A stretch of DNA of 64,000 nt from Holothuria scabra (lineage: Eukaryota; Echinodermata; Holothuroidea; Aspidochirotida; Holothuriidae). Of this stretch, positions 25,990-37,039 are shown piece after piece. The stretch lies in contig CM074195.1 of assembly GCA_037179385.1 (NCBI GenBank), positions 29,220,222 to 29,284,221 on the forward strand, given 5' to 3'. Numbering within the stretch: the stretch's first letter is position 1; each line of letters begins with the position of its first letter. The position numbers and the translations under genes were made by a program. The notes below the pieces were generated by a model. That model saw only the letters and a program-made list of their open reading frames with translations, did not search any database and had not been told where the DNA came from.

Positions 25990-26366
25990 TTAGGTTCATT
26001 AAATGTGGGCATTAAACTGATTCAATATGAGCATTAAATGATTTAATGCCTACACTTAAAGCTGTATCTGATTGGCTAATGCAGAAACTTATTTAATGCT
26101 GACATTTAATGGAATTAATGCAGGCATTAATTCGATTTAATGCATGTCGGCATTAAATAAGGAATTATGTCTACTGTGGCCAACCTTAAACGGTTGGAGC
26201 ACCTCATTCCATACTAAGATGAAAAAAAAGTCTTCCAATATATCTCTTAACATTTTCACCTTGTGATGTCTGTACATCTAGGAGTCGGGTGTCAGGTGGG
26301 ACAGTGAGTTTGACCCATGGTCCGAGAAGGCTCCCTTCTCCCCTCCCACTCAGTCAGGAAAATGAA

Positions 26367-26545
26367 CACTCTAAAAACGTGTTTAGCAAGCCAACATTGC
26401 TAACACATTTAAATTCTTAACATGTTAAGCTACCTCCTAGCAATTAAACGTGTTTTAAAACGAAATGCTTAGCTATAAGGCACGTGTGTTTGTCAGTTAA
26501 TCATGTTTACAAATTGGGGAAAAAAGGGGTTAGAAATACACGGTA
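26367..26545. repeat. CACTCTAAAA-ended element, AAACGTGTTTAGC motif
   Basis: Begins CACTCTAAAAACGTGTTTAG. AACACATTTAAATTC, AACATGTTAAGC and AAACGTGTTTTAAAACG variants then alternate in both orientations. Related motif clusters occur at 43808-43880, 44060-44105, 46123-46178 and 50160-50320. The right limit is approximate. Confidence 0.55.
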
Positions 26546-27592
26546 AACACCGTCTTTGACCGTATCAATTTCGCTACGAAAACTGTTTAGCTTATGATTA
26601 TGAAAATTCCGACCTATAGTCTTCTCGCCCTCTCGCTGTGACCAAGGTTTTATGTTGATTTCACTTGCTTGCTAACTCCATTTTGAAATCTTTTCCCCCT
26701 CCCCGGTGACGAATAAATGCTTAAATTTGCGTCTCCCAGAATATGCTGGATCAGACCGACACACTGACTCATGATTAACGGTGTTGTGATGATCACTGGC
26801 ATGCACCTCTAGCGTAATAAGAAAATTGGAGGAGAGGTTTTTCAGCTGAGGATTTTATTTTTAAGGCAACAAAATTTCTAATTTATTGTTTAAGAAAATC
26901 TTGAAAGCGATAGTCCCGCCATAATGCCTTGACCTAAGTGTTTCCAGTTTGTTTTTTACTATAATTTAAGAGACCGCAGTTATTAAAAAAAAGACTCCGT
27001 TCCTTCCTTCTCAGTAACATGTGAGGAATTCCTACGGTCTGCGTAGTAGGTGTAGCTCGCGTGTCTGCCTTTACAATCATACAGCAACATATTTGCAAAA
27101 CAAGAACAAGGACTTGATGACTTTCCAGTGACGCAGATTACTGGCTGCAATGATCAAACCAATATTAATGTTTCCCGTGTTTGTTTACTGTTAATGACGA
27201 CGGGATGATTTTTAACGTCAGAGGCAACTTCTAATGTCATTTCGTGAATTTGATTGAGCTAACTTTTGTCATGTTTCACCAGTTTACCAGTAAACACTTG
27301 GCAGCTTGGCAAATTTAGTGTTATAGTTCATTGACCACCACAAAACTAATGATGCTTTTGAGCTGGGCACGGATACTCTGTTCTGAATAATGAAACTCCG
27401 CCTGTTTTAAATTTTACTCGAGGCTGTAAAATTTGTGATTCTTTCTTCGTTTAGTCTCAATAAACTTTCTTGACTAAATATTACACGTCTCCCCTTCTCA
27501 CCGAAGGACGCTGGCTGTACATTGGGAATGCGCTGTATATTTTAGTACTACTATATAGTACAACATAGATACCGTATATACGACATCGAGGT
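26546..27592. other. No recognised gene
   Basis: No supportable exon, RNA gene or repeat was recognised. Confidence 0.5.
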
Positions 27593-27596
27593 TTAA

Positions 27597-28120
27597 AAGT
27601 GTACCTCAAGTCTAGAATTACAAAATATATATTTTAGAGGTTGCAAAATGAATCTCATTCATCCAACTACTATTGTCATAGCTCATTCCTTTGTTGAGAT
27701 ATTAAATTTTGAAGTTTTTTTTTCACTTAAAACAAATTAGTCCATTGTACAATAGCTTGTGGCTTTTTTGATGTACTACTAAAAATACCTGCTTTAACTA
27801 TTTTCCTTTGAAATTAACTCAATGATTTATGGCTTTCAATGCTTCCTGTTTGCATACATATTATATCGCACAGAGTTGTAATTAATTACACTACCCCATA
27901 AGAGTACTATCGCATATTGGTACAAGGGGCATTAATTTTCAGAAAAAAAAAACAAAAAAAACAAAGAAACACAAAGACTTTATTGTTTTGTGCAGTACAT
28001 CAATGACAGCACAAGTTATTGTACAGTGTACCATTTATGAAGATGAGGGTTGGACCGTTTATATTTATTTTAAATGCTCTGTTATTTGTAGTTTTTGAAA
28101 TTTTACACTTGAGGTACACT
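27597..28120. mobile_element. Inverted-repeat element flanked by TTAA (about 524 bp)
   Basis: The ends AAGTGTACCTCAAGT and ACTTGAGGTACACT are inverted copies. TTAA stands on both sides (27593-27596 and 28121-28124). No open frame of useful length, so it is non-autonomous. An A-rich tract lies at 27942-27970. Only one copy is in the window, and the inverted stretch beyond 20 bp is degraded. Confidence 0.6.
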
Positions 28121-28124
28121 TTAA

Positions 28125-29308
28125 AGGTTGGGGATTTGGTTGAAAGAATCTTTTCTCATTTTATATTCATTTGTGTGGATTGTGTTTTTGATTGATCAGT
28201 TGTTGCCGAAGTGAAGAAACCCTCAGGCGACCCAGGCCTTTTCGTCAGCCAATTCCTTTAATAACATTTTTGTATCTATCACGCCAACACAGAACTTGCA
28301 ACACAATTACTCAAATTCCAAAGACAAAAGTTATACTGACGGGAACAAGAATGTAAACATAATGAACGCCATAAGCGACAAATGTAAAAAGAGGCCCTTT
28401 TCTCATTCTATTAACAGCTTCGGTATAGCAATAATGTTACTATGTTTAGGCGCTCACTTGTATAATCTCCCAGAGCTTTCATTGAAATGAGTAATTATTT
28501 ACGGGTTATTTCTCCTTAGCCTAGCTTGGTTACTTCAAACTAGTCGTTTAATATAGCATGTAGGGTGCATGGGTCGGACAGTGTTGTATTGCAAACGCTA
28601 TTGGCAGCAGACATTGCATTATTTTTCACCGAATAGTCGCTTTGTATATTGCTTTGCTACACATACACATATTGCAATCTGAGACTTAAAACAACCTAAA
28701 TTTCTATTACCTTACTGACGTTTTCTTCAAAAACGATCTGTCTTTTTCAATATAAACTCTATAAAACTATAAACTATATAAAACTGATAAGTTTGAAACT
28801 GTATTTTGGAAATTGTTATTAAAATAGTCCACTAGGGTCATGATTTTTTTATTTGATTTAATTTGATGAATATATTAGTTCGATTTAGAAATTAATTACA
28901 TTAATGTAATATTTTTAAAAAGTTGGTACTTATACAAAAATTACAATCTTATTAGTCAAATTAAACCAAAATCCATGTCTCTAATGGGTTTTCGTAACAG
29001 TGACATTAATGTAATGAATAAATGGAAATTCCTTAAATGAAGTGAGCAATGATTACCTTCAGATTCTTCCATATGTCCTTAAAGCCAAGGGAATTTGTTT
29101 TGTGAGCGTGCACCCTAAGTTAATCACAGACAGTGGCGTAGCCCCGGGGGCGGGGTTGAGGTTGGGGGTCAGAACCCCCCATGACCCAACCTTGCAATGC
29201 CAAAAAAATACCTAAAATAGCGGTTTTTTCTCTCTCTCTCTCTGTCCTTAGACTTTTCCCTCATGTCGTGCCCCAACCCCCCCCCCCCCATGACACAATC
29301 CTGGCTAT
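28125..29308. other. No recognised gene; AT-rich, then GC-rich patch
   Basis: 28125-29120 is very AT-rich with nothing recognised. 29130-29295 contains GGCGTAGCCCCGGGGGCGG, a (TC)n tract and C runs, which look like remnants of an old repeat. No exon is supported. Confidence 0.45.
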
Positions 29309-29882
29309 TGTTATGTAGTATAGTGCACTCTCCATGACCTTAAGCAGACGCCCCCTTGTTGTTTACGAGCAACTCGCCCTTCCTTTTGTTCTAGATTCCC
29401 AGGGCCCTTCCTGTTTCCCGTCACGTGTTACCGGTGGACGTAACATATTACATCGCCTTAGTTCCACGTGCACACTGTAACCCACATTTTCGAGGTGTGG
29501 CCAATTTCCCCCTTTGCAGCCTCCTCACTTGTCATTTATATCATAATACTTATTTGCATTGGTGCGTCATAACTTTTGACCAATCAGGGGACTGCAGGTG
29601 TTCAGAGCTCGCACGATTCACAAGACCGAGTCTGCAAGCTGGACACTCGTGCAACAGACCTCGAAGCAGAAGCATGTAGTCACCGTGTACATAAATGATT
29701 TAAAGAATCTTTTTTTGGCTGGACGTTGATTGAAGTTGAACTGAATAAAGATCATTAATCATACTGAAATAGAACTGAAATCTTTACTCTTCCTGTCTGT
29801 GTGTCTATCTCATCTCGTATCGCCATACTCAGCTAGATCCCCTACCTAAGCCTTCGTTATACGACTGGCCCATTATCTCACA
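29309..29882 (+). mobile_element. Probable solo LTR (574 bp)
   Basis: Starts TGTTATGTAGTATAG and ends TTATCTCACA, so it has TGT...ACA ends. CTAT is repeated directly outside both ends (29305-29308 and 29883-29886) as a 4-bp target duplication. The interior has a CCAATCAGG box, GC-rich middle sequence and one AATAAA near 29744, in the order expected for U3-R-U5. No primer-binding site or polyprotein adjoins it, which fits recombination to a solo LTR. A 4-bp duplication could be chance. Plus orientation is inferred from the AATAAA. Confidence 0.5.
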
Positions 29883-29886
29883 CTAT

Positions 29887-30239
29887 GCTCCTGATCACAG
29901 CGGGCAAAACATGTCTATAAATTATCTCAAGATGGCATTGTAGTACATCTGTCTTATCCCTTAACCTTAAGTGATGAAAGCGTTCATGTCAATTTAAAGG
30001 GGTCAACTGTATTTTTAAAGTTAAATAAGTCCGTTACACTAACAAATTATAATGACGTTCAAAAGCGAATTTCATAACTCCGACCGACAAGGTTATTCCT
30101 TTTATTTCTTACTCCAAAAGTGAAATTTCACCCAACGGGAAATGACATCTTTCTTTGTAAATTTCTATTAATTAATCAAAAGGTACGACAATTGACTTTA
30201 TTAATTCAGCCTGAGTTAATTAGTTATTTAGATGAAATT
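29887..30239. other. No recognised gene
   Basis: Spacer after the probable LTR. Nothing recognised. Confidence 0.5.
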
Positions 30240-30470
30240 TAACAACACACCAACACAGATGTGTCATCTAGTGTCATTCAATCTATATAGTGTCATTCAA
30301 TCTAGTGTCATTCAATCTAGTGACATTCAACTCGATAAAATGTTCAAATTTTACATTTATTTTCCAGTATGGTTCAAGTTCAAGTTTGGTTTCCCTTTAG
30401 TCGCCTCTTAAAACAGGCGGGATAAGGGGCTGAAGTTCAGCCTGAGAAGGTGACCTTGTTACAAGGGTAA
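30240..30470 (+). repeat. Dispersed repeat X copy 1 with 15-bp tandem expansion
   Basis: Shares GGTTCAAGTTCAA, CCCTTTAG and GCCTCTTA with ACAGGCGGGA with 62815-63020. In this copy the stretch before TTCAACTCG contains four near-identical TAGTGTCATTCAATC units (30269-30332), where the other copy has only one. The family is unknown; a SINE is possible. Confidence 0.6.
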
Positions 30471-30639
30471 AAACTGAATAACTTTTGTTTTAAATTTAAA
30501 GGACCGGACTGTAATTGAATTTTAAGACCGGTTGATCAATAAATGAACACAAATAGTCGATTGATCAATAAAAGAGTACTGATCTAACTAGCCAAAAGTT
30601 TGTTAACCAGTGTAAGTAAATGATTAGCAACTGATGTTT

Positions 30640-30905
30640 ACGAAAATAAAATGGCATCTGACTTTCTCGTAACGTCACACCAACATACATTTTTTATCGG
30701 ATAGCGTAGTAAGATCAAATTTGTCTGTCGATGTGACGCCATGAAATAATTAGAATTACTTAGATTTTCATAGTCCTACGGTACAACTCGTACATTGACA
30801 CAGGCTGGGAAATTTTGGCTCTTTCCGATCAGAGATGAAGATGATTTTAACAAAAACTCACAGAAATCGGATCAGAATTCGATCAGAATGCATTGTTGTG
30901 TGCCG
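30640..30905. mobile_element. MITE-E copy 1
   Basis: Shares ATTTTCATAGTCCTACGGT, CCGATCAGAGATGAAGATGA and AACAAAAACTCACAGAAATC with the copies at 33480, 36185, 57860 and 59617. In this family the right part is an inverted copy of the left part (TCTTCTCCATCTCTGACCGG against its complement). No coding capacity. Limits are approximate. Confidence 0.7.
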
Positions 30906-31297
30906 ACGGCTTTTCTGTAAGTAAACAACATAAAACGTGTCATTTCCTTTTTATAGTATTATGTATTATTTAATCTTTGTACTGTACAAAAATAGACTCA
31001 AACTCAGAAAGTTATGCATTTGCTCTCGATAATATAGTGTACTTCACAAAGAAATAGTCCTAACCGATCCTTCTTGTCTAAATTTTAATATCTCCGATAA
31101 AGTCTGAAAGTGTAGGTATAGGTTAAATTTTCATTTCATGGAAGGGAAATTTTTGAATATCGAAGCTGTAAGTGTATTGTGAAGAAAAAATCGCGTTTGC
31201 TTCACCCTTATTGCCTTGTTGGGGATAAGATTAGAGAACACTATAGAATTTATACATTTAAAGGGTGTTGAGTCCTCGTACATATAACATTAGCATA
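30906..31297. other. No recognised gene
   Basis: AT-rich spacer. Nothing recognised. Confidence 0.5.
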
Positions 31298-31566
31298 CAC
31301 TCTAAAATCAAAAGAGTGAACTTAGTCACTCTTTGATAGAGTTAAAAGAGTGGATTCACTCCATTAGAGTGATAATTTACCACCTTAAAACGAGCAGTTT
31401 CACTCTTGATGGATTGCCTACAGTGATCACTCTTAAAAAAAAAAGTGATCATTGCAGGTACTCGTGGAAGAGTGAATTTTCCCTCTTCCTGTAGTGAATT
31501 TCACTCTTTTTGGAGTGAGTTTCCCTCCTCTTGGAGTGAATTATCACTCTATAGAATGAAGTTACA
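31298..31566. repeat. CACTCTAAAA-ended element, AGAGTGA motif array
   Basis: Starts CACTCTAAAA and is filled with AGAGTGA and TCACTCT in both orientations, about fifteen instances, giving many possible hairpins. One is AGTGATCACTC next to AAAAGTGATCATTG. It ends near TTATCACTCTATAG. No open frame. Confidence 0.7.
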
Positions 31567-31929
31567 CAAGTTCCTTCCGGCCACAATCTTATAAGCCCAC
31601 TGAAGAGGGATTAGCATGTGATATTGAGACACTAACAACACAGAATTTTAAATATCTTAACATAAAATTTGGTACCGACGCATCCAAAACTTTGATATTC
31701 TCCCCTGAATGAGAACTTTTTATTTCCTGTACCTAACATGATCACAACGGAAAACCATTAAGATGTATAAAATAGTTATTAGTTCTTGGTTGACTTATCA
31801 TACTGTCCAAGTGCATTCATTACATGTTTTTGTCACTATGCGCATTTTGTTCGTGGGAAGCCTGGGACTTTCATGGGTGGGGTGGGACACGGGTTGGTAA
31901 GGGTGTGATTTGTGAGGATTAGTTCTGGT
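31567..31929. other. No recognised gene
   Basis: Spacer. Nothing recognised. Confidence 0.45.
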
Positions 31930-32210
31930 CTTGTAATCTTAATCGTTACCTTTCCATTTAGTTTATTGAATGTCCCGTCCCCTTCTTCTCTCCTATATTC
32001 TTTTTTCTTTATACTTCTTTGAGTTTGCCACACAGCTACTCTAGGTAACATGTTTTGTTGTATTCCGGAGTAGAACTCCCAACAAGCCCCTCATGGATTT
32101 TTAGTTTTACTTCCATCTACTTCAGTGTTATATATGTATTCATTATTTTGTGCATCAGTACATTTTGATGATGTAGAAAAACAAATAAACGAAACGAAAC
32201 GACAACGAAA
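31930..32210 (+). mobile_element. LINE-like 3' end, copy 2
   Basis: Parallel to 14570-14850 with the same landmarks: TAATCTTAATC, CTACTCTAGGTAACATG, GAGTAGAACTC, CATTTTGATGATGTAG. The tail ends AAATAAACGAAACGAAACG. It lacks any reverse transcriptase frame. Sequence to the left differs between the copies, so the breakpoints are 5' truncations. Confidence 0.6.
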
Positions 32211-33026
32211 TAGGAATTAGACCGTTTTTCTTCGGTAGAAAAAGAGACAAACAAAAAGTAGGTCAAATCTCTATCCCTTAGAGAACTTACACCTTTTACT
32301 CCATTCCGTTTCGATAAATCCTTTACCATTAAGCCCTCAAAGGGTAAGACCTTGCCCTTGTGCAGTTTAGAAAAACGTAATTTCATACAATTTTATTTAA
32401 AGGTACGCTAATTTTTACAACTGAAAAAAACAAATCCGACGAAACTTCTAAATTCTTAAGGTATCTGAGTTTCCTGAAAGTTCGAAAAGATGAAATTATC
32501 AGGAAGTTTTTGTGAAGTCTACGCGGGGGTTTTTACTAAAAATCTACTATGAACCTGTAATGTGCAAGTTTACGCATATATAAATCTCCTACAATCCACC
32601 CAAGCAGAAATGTGGGGCAAATGTCAAAAGATTCTCTTGATAAATTACTGTCTGAAATTATACTCAAGAAACACGATCTCTGTTTAGATGAAAGCTTGAG
32701 GCGTGACCGACCGACATGTAAATTTCTTCCAGCTCCCTGCTCTATTCAGCCATGGAAGTATAACCTCCGAGGAGGTAATACTGTACTTCCATGATTCAAC
32801 TGTGAGAGCTGATTTCACTCACACGGGGAACTGTCAACTTGCATAATTACTGATTACTAATACATTACACAAATAAACAAGGCCTAATGGAAAATAAGGG
32901 ACTTCCCTCTGAAGGAGAGAGAGCCAATTACGACCAATCACACTCTAGCATGTCCATCTTGACCAAGTTAAACCGCGGTCACGCTACACTGAATTCGGAT
33001 CCTTTGGGATTCTGTTCCTCCTTTTT
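32211..33026. other. No recognised gene; one short hairpin
   Basis: A 43-nt imperfect palindrome lies at 32751-32793 (CATGGAAGTA...ACCTCC / GGAGGT...TACTTCCATG). No supportable exon. Confidence 0.5.
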
Positions 33027-33472
33027 GGGTAGATGCGCACTGTTTAACAAGGTGTTTCTTGATTGGCTGTTGTCATTGTATTGTATCGATTGTATTCTTT
33101 ATTCGGGTTAGGGATTAGGGTTATCGTTATCAAGTTGGGAAATTTCTTGTTAAAGGCATATTTTCATCATCCCAAACAGTTCCAATTCTCCCAACCTACT
33201 TACTTCTAGCTCCTCCCACATTTATCTAAAACTCATCTTTATCCAGACACAATCCTAGTTTATTGCTTCATGGCTTGTCCCAGTGGCCATACAAGTCCAT
33301 AATGTGTAATCAAGACACTCTCAGTGCCCATGCTGTGTAATTTAGCTATGATGCATTGTTTGAATGTGATGTCAATCAAAGAGCTGTACCAATTGAGAGT
33401 TTTGATATATGCATACTGAAACTGTAGTTTAGGGTGACGAATGACTGCCTTTAAACAGTGCTCATCGCCCCG
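33027..33472 (+). mobile_element. MITE-B copy 2, split by MITE-A
   Basis: The left part (33027-33153) matches 25373-25512 and the right part (33452-33472) matches the end of that copy. MITE-A fills the gap. Ends are GGGTAGATGCGCACTGTTTA and ACAGTGCTCATCGCCCCGCC. Confidence 0.88.
33154..33451 (+). mobile_element. MITE-A copy 8, nested in MITE-B
   Basis: 298 bp. TTAA stands on both sides (33150-33153 and 33452-33455), whereas the undisturbed MITE-B copy has a single TTAA at the same point (25509-25512). This shows that the family inserts at TTAA and duplicates it, the signature of the piggyBac superfamily. Ends AGGCATATTTTCATCATCCC and GGTGACGAATGACTGCCT are the inverted termini. Confidence 0.95.
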
Positions 33473-33479
33473 CCTTGTT

Positions 33480-33800
33480 TAAATTTTTATTAAAATCTTC
33501 GCCTTCAGGTCGGAATGAGCCCATCGTTTGTCGAACAGGGTGACTCACATCAGTGGTTTAAGAAAATGAAACGTTATCCGATTTTCCGTGACGTCACACC
33601 GACAGACAGTAGTACCGGTCCTGTAAAAGCTGTCCAAAGAGTGACGTCACGAAATGATACGTGTAAAATTTCAATTTCGTAGATCTATGGTACAAATCAT
33701 ATATTTACAGAGGTTTGCATGTTCCATGTTTGTAAAATTGGGTTGTTTCCGAACATAGATGGACGGAAGATTTCAATAAAAACTCAAAAATCTTTTGAGT
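33480..33800. mobile_element. MITE-E copy 2
   Basis: Carries TTTTTATTAAAATCTTCGCC near the left and ATTTCAATAAAAACTCAAAA near the right, an inverted pair. Two TGACGTCA sites lie between (33589-33596, 33642-33649). Directly abuts MITE-B. Confidence 0.7.
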
Positions 33801-36184
33801 GTGACCAGGCTTTACTTGACCCAAGACCCCAATATTTGGTAGAATATTAAATTTTGAAAAACAGCTTATCTTCCATGCCAGGAGCTAACAAAATAAATAA
33901 ACTTCGCTTAAATCGTAAGTGCGGAGATAGTGGGGTACAATCGGTATGTAGGGGTCAGGTTACTCCACTGAATAATGCATGGGACTCTCCCCTGTCCATC
34001 ATAGATCCCAAACTGGTCCATTTCCTATGTTCTTTTTTAATTTTCAGAAAAAAATTATTGAATATCCACCTGTTTATTTCTTCTTTTATTTTTGGCTTTG
34101 TCATTGAAAAGATAGACTGGCAATTTTATGTTCTTCAATTTATGCGGAAAGCAACAGAAAATTGAATATTACACCTAAATAGGCTTCTGTCACTCGAGTT
34201 GTTAAGGAGTCTACATCCGGGCGTTGCTTACCTGAATGAAGATGTAAATATAGTGAGTTTTTGGCTAAAAGTAACTCTCATGCAAAGGAACAAAAATCAA
34301 CTTTGCCTGTGTTGTCAAATGAAACATATTGCACTTCACGTGATGAAGACCACATTGAGAGCATAATTAGCCATGAAATATATAATATCAGGATAACCAA
34401 TCCAAATTAAATATTTCCTCCAATTACCATATTGACATTCATTTAACTGAAACGGCGAAAGAAAACTTGCTTGTGCCAAAGTGCTCACCCATCAGCCCAG
34501 AGGATTCAGGAGCAAATCAAGGTGGGGCTCACCAGGCGCACGTCCCTTTTTCGAAGACCATCGGTTTTGAGCAAATGGGCAAGTAGATATGGAAACTGGA
34601 ACGTCGATCCCCACTCGCAAGGGGGTAATTACCACCCAGTGAAAATATTGGGGCAAACATATCGTTTTGCCCCAATAATTCAGGAAGATTGAAAAGAAAA
34701 AACAGGCAGATTAAACAAAGTACAACATTGTGGTAAACAGAAGACATTAGGGCTTCCAGAAAGTCAATTTGAATGTATTTGCGTGTCAATGTGAGTACGT
34801 AGTCTATTCAAGTTTTTTGTGTAGTATGTTTACATGTGCATCGTATGGGTGGGGTACAGTATAAACGATTCCTGTTCGGAATAAAATTTAGGGTACGACC
34901 GGCTGCTGTAAAATTTCCGTCCCCCATCCGCAAACCAGCTCTCCGACCGTGTATGGAAAATGTGCTTCTCAGTTGCGGGGGGGGGGGGGGGGGGTACCAA
35001 CCCACTCGGCGGCCTTGCATTGTCGTCTTTGGCCGGCAGTGTGTACTCCCCGTTCTCTCAAAATCCCCTATCAGCCCCTGGTATTAACTCAAAAGAGTGA
35101 TCTAAGAAAAATACAAAAGCTAAACCAGTTTAAAATTCGTTTTCACCCAAGCCTATCATTTTGCATGGGGATGTCACAATTCTTAATTGGTACTTTTCTT
35201 TGATTGACATCAAATAGTGCGGAGCAGTTCATATGTTATAACATGCACACAGAATGCTTCGATTGCATATTATGATCTTGTGTGTTAACTAGGATGTTCC
35301 ATTAAGCATTAACGATGATTTACACAAGGAGCAGCTGTGAAAGGATCTAGAAGAAAAGAATTTGAATTTTGGCAACTTCCTGCTAGAGAAGGAAAAAGGT
35401 TGGGAACATTTCAAAAGCCTAATATGAAAAGTTTTGCCCTCTAAAGTTATCATAACCCAGTCAACACCGACACACATCCGGCAGTGTGTTCACAAGGTTT
35501 TCACGACATCAGACTGAGGTATATTACTATTGTTTTGTGGGCGTCCCAGTCTTTGACATGCTATTTACATTTTCTGTTGTTTTTATATGTTTTTGATGTC
35601 ATGAGAAAGTGACAAGGCACCGGCCGACTTGATATGTATAGATGAAAATGGTGTGCTGACTCCATATCAAAAGAAAACAAAGCCACCATTTTGAAAAAAA
35701 AGTGTTGCCCAATTTGTTGTTATAACTGAGTACAATTGGGGTAACTTGCTCCATGATCCTTGCTTAAGTCCAATCAACTAAGTGTCGTCGATGATGCGTT
35801 TCATTATAGGCAGAAAGTAAATGACGTGAACTCAACAACGTCCAGACAGCAGGTTACATCAGTTGAAGGTCTAATTAGTCATCACAACCAACAAGATTGG
35901 TTATATAGAGAAGAGAGACTGAAGAACAAATATTTGGTACATAAACTCCCCGAATATGCCGCTAATATTTGTAAATTTATGTTTCTTCGTGAAACTTTTA
36001 CCAGTGTGGTTTTGAAGCGACAGAGATAGCAGGAACACAGACGTACGAGGTGGGGGAGGGGCACTCGCTCTCCCGATCCCGCCCCCCTCAAAAATCGCTC
36101 AGTACGCCTGTAGCAGGAAATAACACTTCCCGGATCTGACAAATTGCATTCCAAGTTTTAATATTGAATACTTGTCCATTTCCA
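33801..36184. other. No recognised gene; G16 run
   Basis: Open frames of 60-103 codons show no domain. A G run sits at about 34977-34993. A GC-rich patch at 36040-36110 resembles old repeat edges seen elsewhere. No exon is supported. Confidence 0.45.
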
Positions 36185-36432
36185 AGAGGATTAAGCTGCG
36201 AGTTTGGATCAGATTATGATCCGATTTTTGTAAGCTTTTGTTAAAATCTTCTCCATCTCTGACCGGAAAGATCCCAAAATTTGACAACAAGTGTAAATGC
36301 ATGATTTGCATCCGATTTCTGTGGAAAAATCTGATTTTTTCGTGATGTCACAACCACATACATATTTCATCGGATGTTGTGGTAAGATAAAATCTCTTTG
36401 TCGATTGACGTCACGAAATAATCAGCATTACA

Positions 36433-36515
36433 GTAAGCCTATGGAGTGTGTTAACTGCAAAGCTGATGCCGCTGTCTCTGCGTGTGTGCAAAGCCCCGTG
36501 GTGCAGATACTTTAG
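36433..36515 (+). repeat. Repeat G copy 1
   Basis: Starts AAGCCTATGGAGTGTGTTAA and ends GGTGCAGATACTTTA. It is an inverted copy of 41777-41866. Both copies directly adjoin a MITE-F insertion. Confidence 0.75.
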
Positions 36516-36520
36516 ATTAA

Positions 36521-36633
36521 CCCTTTACCGTTGTGCTCCAGTCGGGGCATATTTGCGCACCTCGGGAGTTGGGGGAAAAGCGGACGTAGCGCTCTCCGCC
36601 TGGGTCCAAAGGGACCCAAACAATGGTAAAGGG
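36521..36633 (+). mobile_element. MITE-F copy 2 (short, piggyBac-like)
   Basis: 113 bp. The left end CCCTTTACCGTTGTG follows TTAA (36517-36520). The right end CAATGGTAAAGGG is followed by TTGA, a one-base change from TTAA. CCC termini with a TTAA duplication are the piggyBac pattern. The interior is GC-rich and shorter than in the 41874 copy. Confidence 0.88.
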
Positions 36634-36790
36634 TTGATGTAATTTTCATAGTCCTGTGGTGCAACATATATATTTACACAAGTTGGTAAATTTGAGGTTC
36701 TTTTCTGCCAGATGGGGAAGATTTTTTAATAAAAACTCACAAAAATCAGATCGGAATCCGATCCGAATTCATTGCGGTGTGACCGTGGAT

Positions 36791-37039
36791 TTACTTTGGC
36801 AACCTTGCAGAGTCTGTCGTGCACTGAAGCCTTACCCATATCATCTGACCATCATCCACTTCACATCACTCTTCTACACAATTATGTATACGTTCATGAT
36901 TATCCCTCCAAATTGAGTTGACGTCTCTCCTCATTAATTATGCTCGTATAGCTGTCAGGTTTCCATAACCAAGACTCGGGTCCACCTCTGACCTGCAGGT
37001 TGAGGGAACTTCTGGCTGTGAGTGGATTGAACCGGGTAC
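36791..37039. other. No recognised gene
   Basis: Spacer. Nothing recognised. Confidence 0.45.

Larger units (their letters stand above)
24120..26165. repeat. Fold-back region built from ATTTAATGC palindromes
   Basis: Clusters of TTTAATGCTGACATTAAATC and its inverse GATTTAATGCTGGCATTAAA fill 24120-24320, 25225-25350, 25545-25696 and 25994-26165. Around the core, flanks 24310-24412 and 25125-25250 are diverged inverted copies: ATTAAATTGACCAATCAGG against CCTGATTGGTCGATTTAATG. This gives a fold-back structure with a roughly 0.7-kb loop. MITE-B (25373-25530) and MITE-A (25697-25989) sit among the motif clusters. No transposase gene was found. Confidence 0.8.
36185..36790. mobile_element. MITE-E copy 3, interrupted by other repeats
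   Basis: The left arm, starting GATCAGATTATGATCCGATT and running through TCTTCTCCATCTCTGACCGG, and the right arm, ending CAGATCGGAATCCGATCCG, are inverted copies about 150 bp long. A TGACGTCA site lies at 36406-36413. The middle is broken at about 36433-36637 by repeat G and MITE-F, after which the family sequence resumes at ATTTTCATAGTCC. Confidence 0.8.
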
